64,000 nucleotides of DNA from Shimia sp022448905 (lineage in GTDB: Bacteria; Pseudomonadota; Alphaproteobacteria; Rhodobacterales; Rhodobacteraceae). Where the stretch lies: the NCBI RefSeq assembly GCF_047126315.1, contig NZ_CP138953.1:1612001-1676000 (forward strand), given 5' to 3'. The notes beneath the pieces were generated by a model. It searched no databases and was not told the origin of the DNA. It saw only the letters and a list, made by a program, of their open reading frames with translations. The position numbers were made by a program, and so were the translations under genes. Within the stretch, counting starts at the first letter, position 1, and the number at the start of each line of letters is the position of its first letter. This document shows positions 47,722-55,722 of this stretch, piece by piece.

Positions 47722-48732
47722 TCAGTTCCGAATGGCGCGGTCTGCGCCGTCAAAGCGATGGGCGTGTTCGGATTGGGGCTTCAGGCCAATCTCCGTTCCC
47801 AAGGCTGTGAATTGCTTGCCCGGCTGGCGCACCACAAGGGGCTCGCTCACGCCGATGTCGACAAAAAGATAGTGATCCGCGCCAAGGTTTTCAGCGTGCA
47901 CCACGGAGCCTGTCCAAGTGGCCTCATCCTGGGCGCAGATATCAATGTGTTCCGCCCTTATACCATAGGTCGCGCAGTCGTAGGGTTTGGCGTGCTCTCC
48001 GGTGAGGAAGTTCATCTTCGGCGCGCCGATAAAGCCTGCGACAAAGACCGAATTGGGCGCATCATAGAGTTCGGCCGGGGTGCCGACCTGTTCGACCAAC
48101 CCGTCACGCAGCACACAGATGCGGTCCGCCAGTGTCATCGCCTCAACCTGATCGTGGGTTACGTAGATCATGGTCACGTCGTTCATGTCGTGATGCAGCT
48201 TGGCGATTTCCAGCCGGGTCTGCACGCGCAGGGCGGCGTCGAGGTTGGAAAGTGGTTCGTCAAATAGGAACACACGTGGGTCGCGCACAATGGCGCGGCC
48301 GATGGCGACGCGCTGGCGTTGGCCGCCGGAGAGTTCTTTGGGTTTGCGCTCCAGCAGGTGATCAATTTGCAGCATCTTGGCGGCGTCCACCACCCGCGCT
48401 TCGCGCTCTTCTTTGGTGGACCCGGCGAGTTTCAGGCCAAAGGCCATGTTCTCCATCACGTTCATATGCGGGTAGAGCGCATAAGATTGGAACACCATGG
48501 CGATGCCACGTTTGGAGGGGATGGTGTCATTCACCCTCACCCCGTCAAACATCAGGTCGCCATCACTGATTTCTTCCAGACCGGAGATCAGCCGCAGCAA
48601 CGTGGATTTGCCGCAGCCGGACGGGCCGACAAAGACCATAAATTCGCCTTTGCGCACCTCAAGGTCGACGCCTTTGATGACCTCCAGCCCGCCGAAGGAC
48701 TTGCGCAGGTTTTTGAGTTCGATTTCAGCCAT
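47722..48732 (-). CDS. ABC sugar transporter ATP-binding protein (MalK/UgpC type)
   Basis: 336 residues with Walker A GPSGCGKST, FQSYALYPH, signature LSGGQRQR, FLFDEPLSNLD and YVTHDQVEAM, and a C-terminal regulatory domain. It is distinct from the ATPase of the GH63 operon. Gene order is SBP, MalF-type, MalG-type, ATPase, GH4. 11 bases separate it from the preceding permease. Confidence 0.94.
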   Translation of the reverse strand: MAEIELKNLRKSFGGLEVIKGVDLEVRKGEFMVFVGPSGCGKSTLLRLISGLEEISDGDLMFDGVRVNDTIPSKRGIAMVFQSYALYPHMNVMENMAFGLKLAGSTKEEREARVVDAAKMLQIDHLLERKPKELSGGQRQRVAIGRAIVRDPRVFLFDEPLSNLDAALRVQTRLEIAKLHHDMNDVTMIYVTHDQVEAMTLADRICVLRDGLVEQVGTPAELYDAPNSVFVAGFIGAPKMNFLTGEHAKPYDCATYGIRAEHIDICAQDEATWTGSVVHAENLGADHYLFVDIGVSEPLVVRQPGKQFTALGTEIGLKPQSEHAHRFDGADRAIRN

Positions 48733-48743
48733 AGCGGGCTCCG

Positions 48744-49571
48744 TTATCCTTTGACGCCGCCAGCGGTCAGGCCGGCCACAATTTTACGTTGGAAGATCAA
48801 GACAAGCGCGATGAGTGGCACGGTCACAATCACCGAGGCCGCCATGAGCACGCCCCAGGGGATTTCAAATTCACTGGCCCCGGACAGCAGCGCGATGGCG
48901 ACTGGCACGGTGCGTTGGCTTTCGGATGCGGTGAAGGTCAGGGCAAAGAGGAACTCGTTCCAGGCACCGATGAAAGCTAAGAGGCCAGTGGTGACAAGCG
49001 CGGGCCACATCAGAGGTAGAAAGACCTGCGTGATGATCACCCAAGGCGTGGCGCCGTCGATGATCGCCGCCTCTTCGATTTCCACTGGAAGGTCACGCAT
49101 GAACGTGGTCAGCACCCAGACCGTGAAGGGCAGGGTGAAGATGGTGTAGGACAGGATCATCGCCCAAGGTGTGTTGTAAATGCCAAGCGCGCGGATCAGT
49201 TCAAACAGACCCGCTAAGACGGCGATCTGTGGGAACATGGACACCGCCAGGATGCAAATCAGCAAAAGACCCCGACCTTTGAAGCGCACACGAGCAAGCG
49301 CATAGGAGGCGGTGACCGCAAGGAACATGGCAAAGCCAACGGTGCTGGCCGCGATCAAAACCGAGTTCCAGACAGAGCGCATGAAATTCGGGCTGGAGAG
49401 CACGTTGATGTAGTTGGAGAAGTCGAGTTTCGTGATGAAATAGTCGACTTCAAACAGCGCGGTTCCGGTTTTGAAGCTGGTGATCACCGCATAGTAGAAT
49501 GGGAAGACCGAGACGCCGACAATGACGAACACCAGCGCATAAAACAGAGTGGCATTGAGAAACTTGCTCAT
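48744..49571 (-). CDS. ABC sugar transporter permease, MalG type
   Basis: 275 residues, six predicted helices, coupling motif EEAAIIDGATPWVIITQVFLP. Normal length, unlike the extended permease in the GH63 operon. Start overlaps the MalF-type stop by 4 bases. Confidence 0.93.
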   Translation of the reverse strand: MSKFLNATLFYALVFVIVGVSVFPFYYAVITSFKTGTALFEVDYFITKLDFSNYINVLSSPNFMRSVWNSVLIAASTVGFAMFLAVTASYALARVRFKGRGLLLICILAVSMFPQIAVLAGLFELIRALGIYNTPWAMILSYTIFTLPFTVWVLTTFMRDLPVEIEEAAIIDGATPWVIITQVFLPLMWPALVTTGLLAFIGAWNEFLFALTFTASESQRTVPVAIALLSGASEFEIPWGVLMAASVIVTVPLIALVLIFQRKIVAGLTAGGVKG

Positions 49572-50533
49572 TTGCTGTGCTCCCCGGAGAGGTCGACTTT
49601 GCCGAGCCAGATATAGGCAGAGACAAAGATCGCAATCAGCGCGAACAACAGCGTGGACTGGGCCGAACCATATGCGAACTTGTCGAAGTCGATGAGATTT
49701 TCTCGCGCAATCACGGACATGGTCTTGGTGGCTTTAGAATTTGGCGTCAGGACGTAGATCAGGTCAAAAATTCGCAAGGCGTCCAGCATGCGGAATATGA
49801 CCGCGACCATCAGGGCAGGGCGGAGGAGGGGCAGGGTCACCTTGAAAAACACGCGGATCGGGTGGACGCCGTCCACTTTGGCGGCTTCGTAGATGTCTTT
49901 GGGGATCATCTGCAGGCCTGCCAAACAGAGCAGCGCCATAAAGGGCGTGGTTTTCCAGACGTCCACGGCGAGTACGGCCAACATGGCGGTTTCTATATTG
50001 GCGGTCCAGGCGATCTTGGTCTCGATCAAACCGATGTTGAGCAGGATGTCGTTGATGATGCCAAACTGATCATTCAGCATCCAGCCCCACATGCGCGCAG
50101 AGACGATGGTCGGGATCGCCCAGGGGATCAGTACGGCGGCACGGACCCAGCCGTGGCCTTTGAAATTCTGGTGCAGCACCAAGGCCACGATCAGACCCAA
50201 CACGGTTTCCAATGCCACGGAGACCACCGAAAAGCGGACGGTGTTCCAGACCGCGTTCCACCACGCCGGATCGGCCAGCGTTCCGCGCCAGATCACCCGG
50301 CCAGAGGACAGCTTGCGGTAGCTCAGATAGTTGTCAAACCCAATCCACTTGCCGTCATACAGCGAGGTCAGCGTGGTGTTGGTGAACGAGAAATAGATGG
50401 TGCGCAGAAGCGGCCAGGCGGCCACACAAAAAAGCGCAATCAGCATGGGGGCCAGAAACCACATGGCGGCGCGGCGACGTTGCGCGCTCAGACTGTGGCG
50501 GGACGACATGCCTGAAGGGGGCGAAGAGGGCAT
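49568..50533 (-). CDS. ABC sugar transporter permease, MalF type
   Basis: About 321 residues from ATG 50533 (ATG 50509 also possible; no clear ribosome site at either). Six helices; coupling motif YEAAKVDGVHPIRVFFKVTLPLL. The first periplasmic loop is about 60 residues and lacks the DUF11-like insert seen in the other importer. It follows the binding-protein gene. Confidence 0.92.
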   Translation of the reverse strand: MPSSPPSGMSSRHSLSAQRRRAAMWFLAPMLIALFCVAAWPLLRTIYFSFTNTTLTSLYDGKWIGFDNYLSYRKLSSGRVIWRGTLADPAWWNAVWNTVRFSVVSVALETVLGLIVALVLHQNFKGHGWVRAAVLIPWAIPTIVSARMWGWMLNDQFGIINDILLNIGLIETKIAWTANIETAMLAVLAVDVWKTTPFMALLCLAGLQMIPKDIYEAAKVDGVHPIRVFFKVTLPLLRPALMVAVIFRMLDALRIFDLIYVLTPNSKATKTMSVIARENLIDFDKFAYGSAQSTLLFALIAIFVSAYIWLGKVDLSGEHSK

Positions 50534-50615
50534 CGCAAGTGTCCGGTGCGTGAGTGGGGTAAATAAGAGTGGTGGATTGGGCACACCCGCAGGCCCGCCC
50601 AATCCCGGAGGAACC

Positions 50616-51890
50616 TTACCAGCCGGAGCCTTTGAGGTCGGTCAGGTCAAGCTCAAGCAGTTCCAGGTTTTCTGCGGCGGTGCCGTCCCCAGACAGGGTG
50701 TTGTGCACAGCGGACCAGAACTTGTTGGACACTTCGTTGTACGCACCTTTGGTTGGTGCGGATGGACGTGGCACCGCCTGCAGGAAGACGTCTTTCCACT
50801 GAGGAATGATCGGCACTTCGCGCGCAATGTCGGCGTCTTCATAGAGCGACACGACGGTTGGCAGGTTGCCGGAGTTCAGCGCACGCAATTTTTGCGCCTC
50901 GGGGCTGGCAAGATACATGGCCAGAGACAGGGCTGCGTCCTGGTTCTCAGAATACTTGGACAGGGCAATGTTCCAGCCGCCCAGCGTGGCCGCAGAGGTG
51001 TCATGCCCACCGCCTGTCGGCAGGGTGGTCACGCCAAACTTTCCTTTGACAGCACTGTCATCCCCACTGCCGAGACGGTAGGCGTAAGGCCAGTTGCGCA
51101 TGAACACAGCGTTGCCGGTCTGCCAAACACCACGGGCTTCTTCTTCCTGGTAGGCCAATACACCGTCAGGCGAAATTGTGCCCGGCCATTGGGAGACAAG
51201 CTCAAGCGCTTTCACGGCGTTTGCATTGTTGATTGAGATGTCGCCGTTTGGCTCCACAATCTGGCCGCCGCCGAAGGATTTCACCCACTCCAACGCGTTG
51301 CAGGTCAGGCCTTCGTATGCATTGCCCTGCCAAACAAATCCCCAAAGGTCGTCATTGCCTTCGGCACGCTCCGCATCCTGCACCATCTGCGCGGTTTTGG
51401 TCAGCTCTTCCCATGTGGTTGGGACGGATGCGCCATGCTTTTCCAGCAGGTCGGTGCGGTAATAAAGCGCTGGGGCGTCGGTGTAGATTGGCAGTGCCAC
51501 CAGCTTGTCGCCGACTGTCTGGCTTTCCACGATGGACGGGAAGTGGCTTTTCATCAGCTCGCCGGCTGGCTCAGACAGGTCAACAAATTGGTCGGCCAGT
51601 TGCGGTGCCCAGATCACGTCGGTCTGATACAGATCGATGTCCGCATTGCCTGCAGCAAGCCACAAACGGTATTGGCCAAATTGGTCCGTGGTGGACGACG
51701 GCATCGGCACCAGAGTTGCTGTGTGGCCAGTGGCCTTTTCCCAAGGGGCGACGATCAGCTTGAAGTTTTCGACGGCGTTGCCGGTGATGCCGGATGCGAG
51801 GGTAACCTCGTCCGCAGTTGCGGTCTGGGCCATGGCGCCGAGGGCAAGCACCGCACAGATGTGGCGGGCGTGGTGCATGGGTTTTGTCAA
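50616..51890 (-). CDS. ABC sugar transporter, periplasmic substrate-binding protein
   Basis: 424-residue maltose/trehalose-type binding protein. Signal peptide HARHICAVLALGAMAQTATA. Features: LAAGNADIDLYQTDVIW, the LPIYTDAPALYYRTDLL block, FGGGQIVEPNGDISINN, GNAVFMRNWPYA. TTG 51890 is favoured over ATG 51878 because AGGAGG lies 7 bases before it. Two LacI-type operators lie 37-85 bases upstream. First gene of the structural operon. Confidence 0.92.
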   Translation of the reverse strand: MTKPMHHARHICAVLALGAMAQTATADEVTLASGITGNAVENFKLIVAPWEKATGHTATLVPMPSSTTDQFGQYRLWLAAGNADIDLYQTDVIWAPQLADQFVDLSEPAGELMKSHFPSIVESQTVGDKLVALPIYTDAPALYYRTDLLEKHGASVPTTWEELTKTAQMVQDAERAEGNDDLWGFVWQGNAYEGLTCNALEWVKSFGGGQIVEPNGDISINNANAVKALELVSQWPGTISPDGVLAYQEEEARGVWQTGNAVFMRNWPYAYRLGSGDDSAVKGKFGVTTLPTGGGHDTSAATLGGWNIALSKYSENQDAALSLAMYLASPEAQKLRALNSGNLPTVVSLYEDADIAREVPIIPQWKDVFLQAVPRPSAPTKGAYNEVSNKFWSAVHNTLSGDGTAAENLELLELDLTDLKGSGW

Positions 51891-51926
51891 TTTTCTTCCT
51901 CCTGTTGGGGCAGGTCTCCTTCCCGC

Positions 51927-51940
51927 CCGTAACGTTTCGG
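51927..51940. promoter_or_regulatory. Secondary LacI-type operator
   Basis: CCGTAACGTTTCGG differs by one base from the perfect palindrome in the operator at 51956-51975; centre-to-centre spacing is about 32 bases, three helical turns, allowing cooperative binding. Confidence 0.7.
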
Positions 51941-51955
51941 AATCAATTTTGACGC

Positions 51956-51975
51956 AATCCGAAACGTTTCGGATT
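51956..51975. promoter_or_regulatory. LacI-type operator of the alpha-glucoside operon
   Basis: AATCCGAAACGTTTCGGATT is a perfect 20-bp palindrome centred on CG, about 65 bases before the binding-protein start. It likely binds the adjacent LacI-type regulator. Its centre AACGTT differs from the ACCGGT of the GH63 operator. Confidence 0.85.
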
Positions 51976-52072
51976 TATGGGATCTGCATGGCGCAGCTGT
52001 CAAGTGGATTTCATTAGGAGGTGGTAGGCAAGGGCGCATGAGGTGGCGGCTGCGCGCCGTTAAACCTGTTGT

Positions 52073-53101
52073 TTATTTGGGGGCAGGGCCGGTCGAGGCG
52101 CGCTCAATAAACTCGACCTCAGCCACATGTTGGTGCGGTGGCGCGGTAGGGTTTTGAATGGCGTTGCAGAGAATTTCGGCCAAATGGGACCAGCTGTTTG
52201 CGAAGGGAGACCGACTCACTGTGAGGGCCGGGTAGAAGGCTGAGCCGCGAATGTTGTGGAGGACGTCATCATGGGAGACCACCGAGACATCCTCGGGGAT
52301 GCGGTATTCCATTGCGCCAAGCGCCGTGTAGGCGCCTTTCGCCAAAAGAATGTTGCCGCAGATCAGTGCGGTGGGTCGGTGCACCTTGTCCTCAAACAGG
52401 CGCGCGGTGGCGATCATACCGTTACCCTCGGTCATCTGCTCCGACACCAGCAGGGCGGGATCAAACGACACGCCGGCTTCCTCCAGGGCCTTTTGGTATC
52501 CTTGAAGTCGATACTCTGAATAGGCGTAACCACGTGGGCCATTGAGCAGCGCGATGCGGGTGTGTCCTAAGGCAAGAAGGTTTTTGGCGTGGGTGTAGGC
52601 AACCTGATGATTGTCGATGTCGTAGTAGTTATGATCCGCAGCCGGATCTGAACGGCCGTGGACGACAAATGGCACGCCCATTTCCGTCAATAGCGCCACG
52701 CGTGGATCGTCACGCCGAGTGTCGATAAGCACAAAGCCGTCAAAGCTGCCGCTGGTGGCGGCGCTTTGGTAAACCGGCATCGGATCGGTGCCAGGCGGCA
52801 TGATATTGAGTAGAAATTGCATGCCGCGTTTGTGGAACTCACCGGATAGGCCGGAAATGGTTTCCAAGACACTCATGTCTGCGGGCCCGGACAAGGCGCC
52901 GGGGCGAATCAGGATCACCATCCCGGATTTGCCGGTCACCAGGGAGCGCGCCGAGCGGTTCACCGCATAGCCCAATTCCTTGGCGGCCTCCCGCACGCGT
53001 TCTTTGGTTTTTTGGCTCACGTCGGCATGATCATTGATCGCCCGGCTGACTTGCGTCACCGAGAGGCCGAGGTGTTTGGAAAGGTCTTTGAGCGTCGCCA
53101 T
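52073..53101 (-). CDS. LacI-family transcriptional regulator
   Basis: 342 residues from ATG 53101 (a GTG at 53119 would add six). HTH at about residues 2-25 (LKDLSKHLGLSVTQVSRAIN), then hinge and sugar-binding domain. It lies immediately upstream of the SBP-MalFGK-GH4 operon on the same strand, and the operators lie between. Probably an alpha-glucoside-responsive repressor. Confidence 0.92.
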   Translation of the reverse strand: MATLKDLSKHLGLSVTQVSRAINDHADVSQKTKERVREAAKELGYAVNRSARSLVTGKSGMVILIRPGALSGPADMSVLETISGLSGEFHKRGMQFLLNIMPPGTDPMPVYQSAATSGSFDGFVLIDTRRDDPRVALLTEMGVPFVVHGRSDPAADHNYYDIDNHQVAYTHAKNLLALGHTRIALLNGPRGYAYSEYRLQGYQKALEEAGVSFDPALLVSEQMTEGNGMIATARLFEDKVHRPTALICGNILLAKGAYTALGAMEYRIPEDVSVVSHDDVLHNIRGSAFYPALTVSRSPFANSWSHLAEILCNAIQNPTAPPHQHVAEVEFIERASTGPAPK

Positions 53102-53211
53102 GGCGCCTAGCCATGGCACAGGATTGCAGAAAATGAAACGGTGCGCGCAGATACAGCATAAATTTGTTGCTCCGACGTTAGGGGTTTGTCATAGACAGGC
53201 CAACGTGGTTG

Positions 53212-53221
53212 TTAGCGCTAA
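53212..53221. promoter_or_regulatory. Possible LacI-type operator upstream of the isomerase gene
   Basis: TTAGCGCTAA is a perfect 10-bp palindrome (within GTTAGCGCTAA), 46 bases before the isomerase start. A second AGCGCT lies 5 bases downstream. It resembles GTTAGCGCTAAC operators of some sugar-acid LacI regulators; the factor is unknown. Confidence 0.5.
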
Positions 53222-53267
53222 AATGAGCGCTTCTATTGATGCTTACGCCTTTTCTGAGGAGGATGAA

Positions 53268-53954
53268 ATGAAACGCTCTACGATCAATGACATCATGGCG
53301 TCTGCGGATGAAATGATTCAGTCTTTTGGTTTCAAATTGCCTCCCTTTGCCTACTGGACACCAGAGGAGTTCAAAGCACGTGCCAAAGAGGCCGAAGCAC
53401 TGATTCAGGCGCGCTGTGGCTGGGACATCACCGATTACGGCGCCCGGCGTTTTGATGAAATGGGGTTATTCTTGTTCACCCTGCGCAACGGACGTCTGGC
53501 CGATCTGCAGCGCGGTGGCGGCATGTGCTATGCGGAAAAACTACTGATCTCGCGTCAGGATCAGCTGTCGCCAATGCATACCCATGTGATCAAAGCGGAA
53601 GATATTATTAACCGTGGTGGGGCCACTATGGTGGTGGAGCTGTTTGGCTCTGATGACGATGGTAACTTTGCTGAGGACCGCGGTGGAATGGTGATGTGTG
53701 ATGGCATTCCGCGCACCTTTGCGCCGGGAGAGAAGCTCAAGTTCGCGCCGGGGGAAAGCCTGACCCTGATGCCGGGGGACTGGCACGCCTTCTGGGGCGA
53801 GGGCGGCGACGTGCTGATTGGCGAGGTCTCCACCGTGAATGATGATGAAACAGACAACATCTTCCGCGAGCCGATTGGCCGGTTTGCCGAGATCGAAGAA
53901 GACGTCACGCCCACCCATCTGCTGGTGAGCGACTACGCCAAATGGCTGGCCTGA
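53268..53954 (+). CDS. D-lyxose/D-mannose ketol-isomerase
   Basis: 228-residue cupin-type isomerase of the D-lyxose isomerase family. Metal-site residues H104, H106 and E111 are in SPMHTHVIKAEDI, with another His in GDWHAFWG. Family members interconvert D-lyxose/D-xylulose and D-mannose/D-fructose. ATG 53268 has AGGAGG 6 bases upstream. It is followed 11 bases later by a fructokinase-like gene; with it, mannose or fructose could enter glycolysis as fructose phosphate. Confidence 0.87.
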   Translation: MKRSTINDIMASADEMIQSFGFKLPPFAYWTPEEFKARAKEAEALIQARCGWDITDYGARRFDEMGLFLFTLRNGRLADLQRGGGMCYAEKLLISRQDQLSPMHTHVIKAEDIINRGGATMVVELFGSDDDGNFAEDRGGMVMCDGIPRTFAPGEKLKFAPGESLTLMPGDWHAFWGEGGDVLIGEVSTVNDDETDNIFREPIGRFAEIEEDVTPTHLLVSDYAKWLA

Positions 53955-53964
53955 GGAGGCTCTG

Positions 53965-54894
53965 ATGATCCTGTGTTGTGGCGAAGCGCTGATTGATATG
54001 ATTCCTCGTGAGACCGTCGAGGGTGGCACCGGCTTTGTGCCCCACGCCGGCGGCGCGGTGTTCAACACCGCCGTGGCGCTGGGCCGTTTGGGTGCCCGTG
54101 TCGGCCTGGTCAGTGGCATCTCCACTGACAGTTTTGGCGACATTCTGATGACCGAACTGGTGGCGAGCAACGTCAGCACTTCGGCGCTGATCCGTGCGAA
54201 ACGCCCGTCCACGATGGCCTTTGTGCATTTGAGCAGCGGACACGCAACCTATTCGTTTTATGATGAAAACACCGCCGGTCGCATGATCCAGCCGTCTGAT
54301 CTTGTGTCTGTGGAGCCCAAAGTGAAAGCGCTGTTCTTTGGCGGTATCAGTCTGGCTGTGGAGCCCTGTGCAGACACCTATGCCGAATTGCTGGATCGTG
54401 AAGGCGCCGGCCGAGCTGTGATGATTGACCCAAACATTCGGCCCGGCTTCATCGCCGATGAGAAGGCCTATCGCGCGCGGTTGGCAAAGATGTTTGCCAA
54501 GGCTGATATTGTGAAAGTGTCGGACGAAGATTTGCAGTGGATTGTTCCGGGTGACGACACGATGGACGAACGCGCCATGAAAATCATCGACCAAGGTCCG
54601 GCACTTGTGCTGCTGACCCGAGGCGGTGAAGGCGCGGATGCGTATGTGACCAGTGGCCACAAGCTGTCCGTGGCGGCGGAAAAAGCCGAGGTGGTGGATA
54701 CCGTGGGCGCCGGCGATACGTTTAACGCGGGCGTTTTGGCGAAGCTGGCAGAGCTTGGTGTGTTGACCAAAGCCAAGGTGCGCAACCTGTCTCTGGAAGA
54801 TGCGGCGCTGGCTTTGGCCTTTGGTGCCAAGGTGGCAGGTGTGACCGTGGCGCGGGCCGGGGCCAACCCGCCCTGGGCCAGCGAGTTGACCTAG
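53965..54894 (+). CDS. PfkB-family carbohydrate kinase (fructokinase-like)
   Basis: 309 residues with CGEALIDM at the N-terminus, HAGGAVFNTAVALGRLG (PfkB signature 1) and DTVGAGDTFNAGVL (signature 2, catalytic Asp in GAGD). Phosphorylates a ketose such as fructose. Directly downstream of the isomerase, forming a two-gene unit. Confidence 0.9.
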   Translation: MILCCGEALIDMIPRETVEGGTGFVPHAGGAVFNTAVALGRLGARVGLVSGISTDSFGDILMTELVASNVSTSALIRAKRPSTMAFVHLSSGHATYSFYDENTAGRMIQPSDLVSVEPKVKALFFGGISLAVEPCADTYAELLDREGAGRAVMIDPNIRPGFIADEKAYRARLAKMFAKADIVKVSDEDLQWIVPGDDTMDERAMKIIDQGPALVLLTRGGEGADAYVTSGHKLSVAAEKAEVVDTVGAGDTFNAGVLAKLAELGVLTKAKVRNLSLEDAALALAFGAKVAGVTVARAGANPPWASELT

Positions 54895-54952
54895 GGGCTT
54901 GCGTTATAGGCGTCAGAGCGGCACATAGCGGGCGATCTGACAGGAGCCGCAC

Positions 54953-55579
54953 ATGACACCGCAGGACGTTGAAGCCCTTTTTACCCGCCACGACGGCAGC
55001 TATGGTTTTGCCCGCTGGGGCCGCCCGATTGCGCCGGTGGTCTTCGGGGTGGAAGACGCCACGCTGCAAACTGTGAAAGGCGCGCTGGAGGCGGTGGTCA
55101 CTTTGGTGGGCCACCAGATGGCGGAGACCGATCCTGAGTTTGGCAGCAACCTGATGATGTTTTTCTTCCGAGAGTGGGGGGAGCTTCTGGAGGTGCCGGA
55201 CCTGGAGCGTTTGATCCCGGACCTGAAGGCGCTGGTGGGCCGTTTGCAAGACGCCGACGCCACCCAATACCGCGCTTTCCGCTTTGACAACGACGGCGGG
55301 ATTCAAGCGGCGTTTGTCTTCCTGCGCATGAATGACGCTATGGCGAAAATCCCCGCCGAAGCCTTGGCGCTGGGCGAAGCGGTGCAAACCATCGTCGCTT
55401 GGGGCCCAAAAGCCTTTGCCGAACACTCCCCCTTGGCTGTGGTTCCGGAAAGTGGCGCAACCGTTCTACGGCCGGAAATCGCCGCTGTGATTGCTGCCGC
55501 CTATGACCGGATGATGCCGGTGGCGGCCGAAGACACAAGCCACGCATTGCGCCTCTTTGCGCGACTGCGATTCGACTAG
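54953..55579 (+). CDS. Conserved hypothetical cytoplasmic protein
   Basis: 208 residues without signal peptide or membrane segment. Contains GSYGFARWGRPIAPVVFG, MFFFREWGELLEVPDLERLIPDL and FAEHSPLAVV, which suggest a compact fold. I cannot assign a family. AGGAG precedes the ATG. It is separated from the kinase by 58 bases and followed by a hairpin. Confidence 0.75.
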   Translation: MTPQDVEALFTRHDGSYGFARWGRPIAPVVFGVEDATLQTVKGALEAVVTLVGHQMAETDPEFGSNLMMFFFREWGELLEVPDLERLIPDLKALVGRLQDADATQYRAFRFDNDGGIQAAFVFLRMNDAMAKIPAEALALGEAVQTIVAWGPKAFAEHSPLAVVPESGATVLRPEIAAVIAAAYDRMMPVAAEDTSHALRLFARLRFD

Positions 55580-55630
55580 CTCTCGCAATTTCGCACCTTA
55601 GACCGCTCGTTCCCGCCTTCATGTGCATTT

Positions 55631-55663
55631 GTGCGGCGCTGCCTGTGCAGCCGCACCTGTTTT
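55631..55663 (+). terminator. Possible intrinsic terminator
   Basis: GTGCG/CGCAC and GCTGC/GCAGC form a stem of about 10 bp with a two-base bulge and CTGT loop, followed by CTGTTTT. It lies 50 bases after the hypothetical gene. Confidence 0.55.
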
Positions 55664-55722
55664 GTGACACCGCCATTTGCGGCACTTTGTTTGCGTAGCC
55701 AAACGCGAACAAGGAGAGTGAC

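Noticed and set aside
53034..53267. Upstream in-frame extension of the isomerase
   Set aside because: It overlaps the lacI start and the palindromic operator; AGGAGG before ATG 53268 fixes the start.
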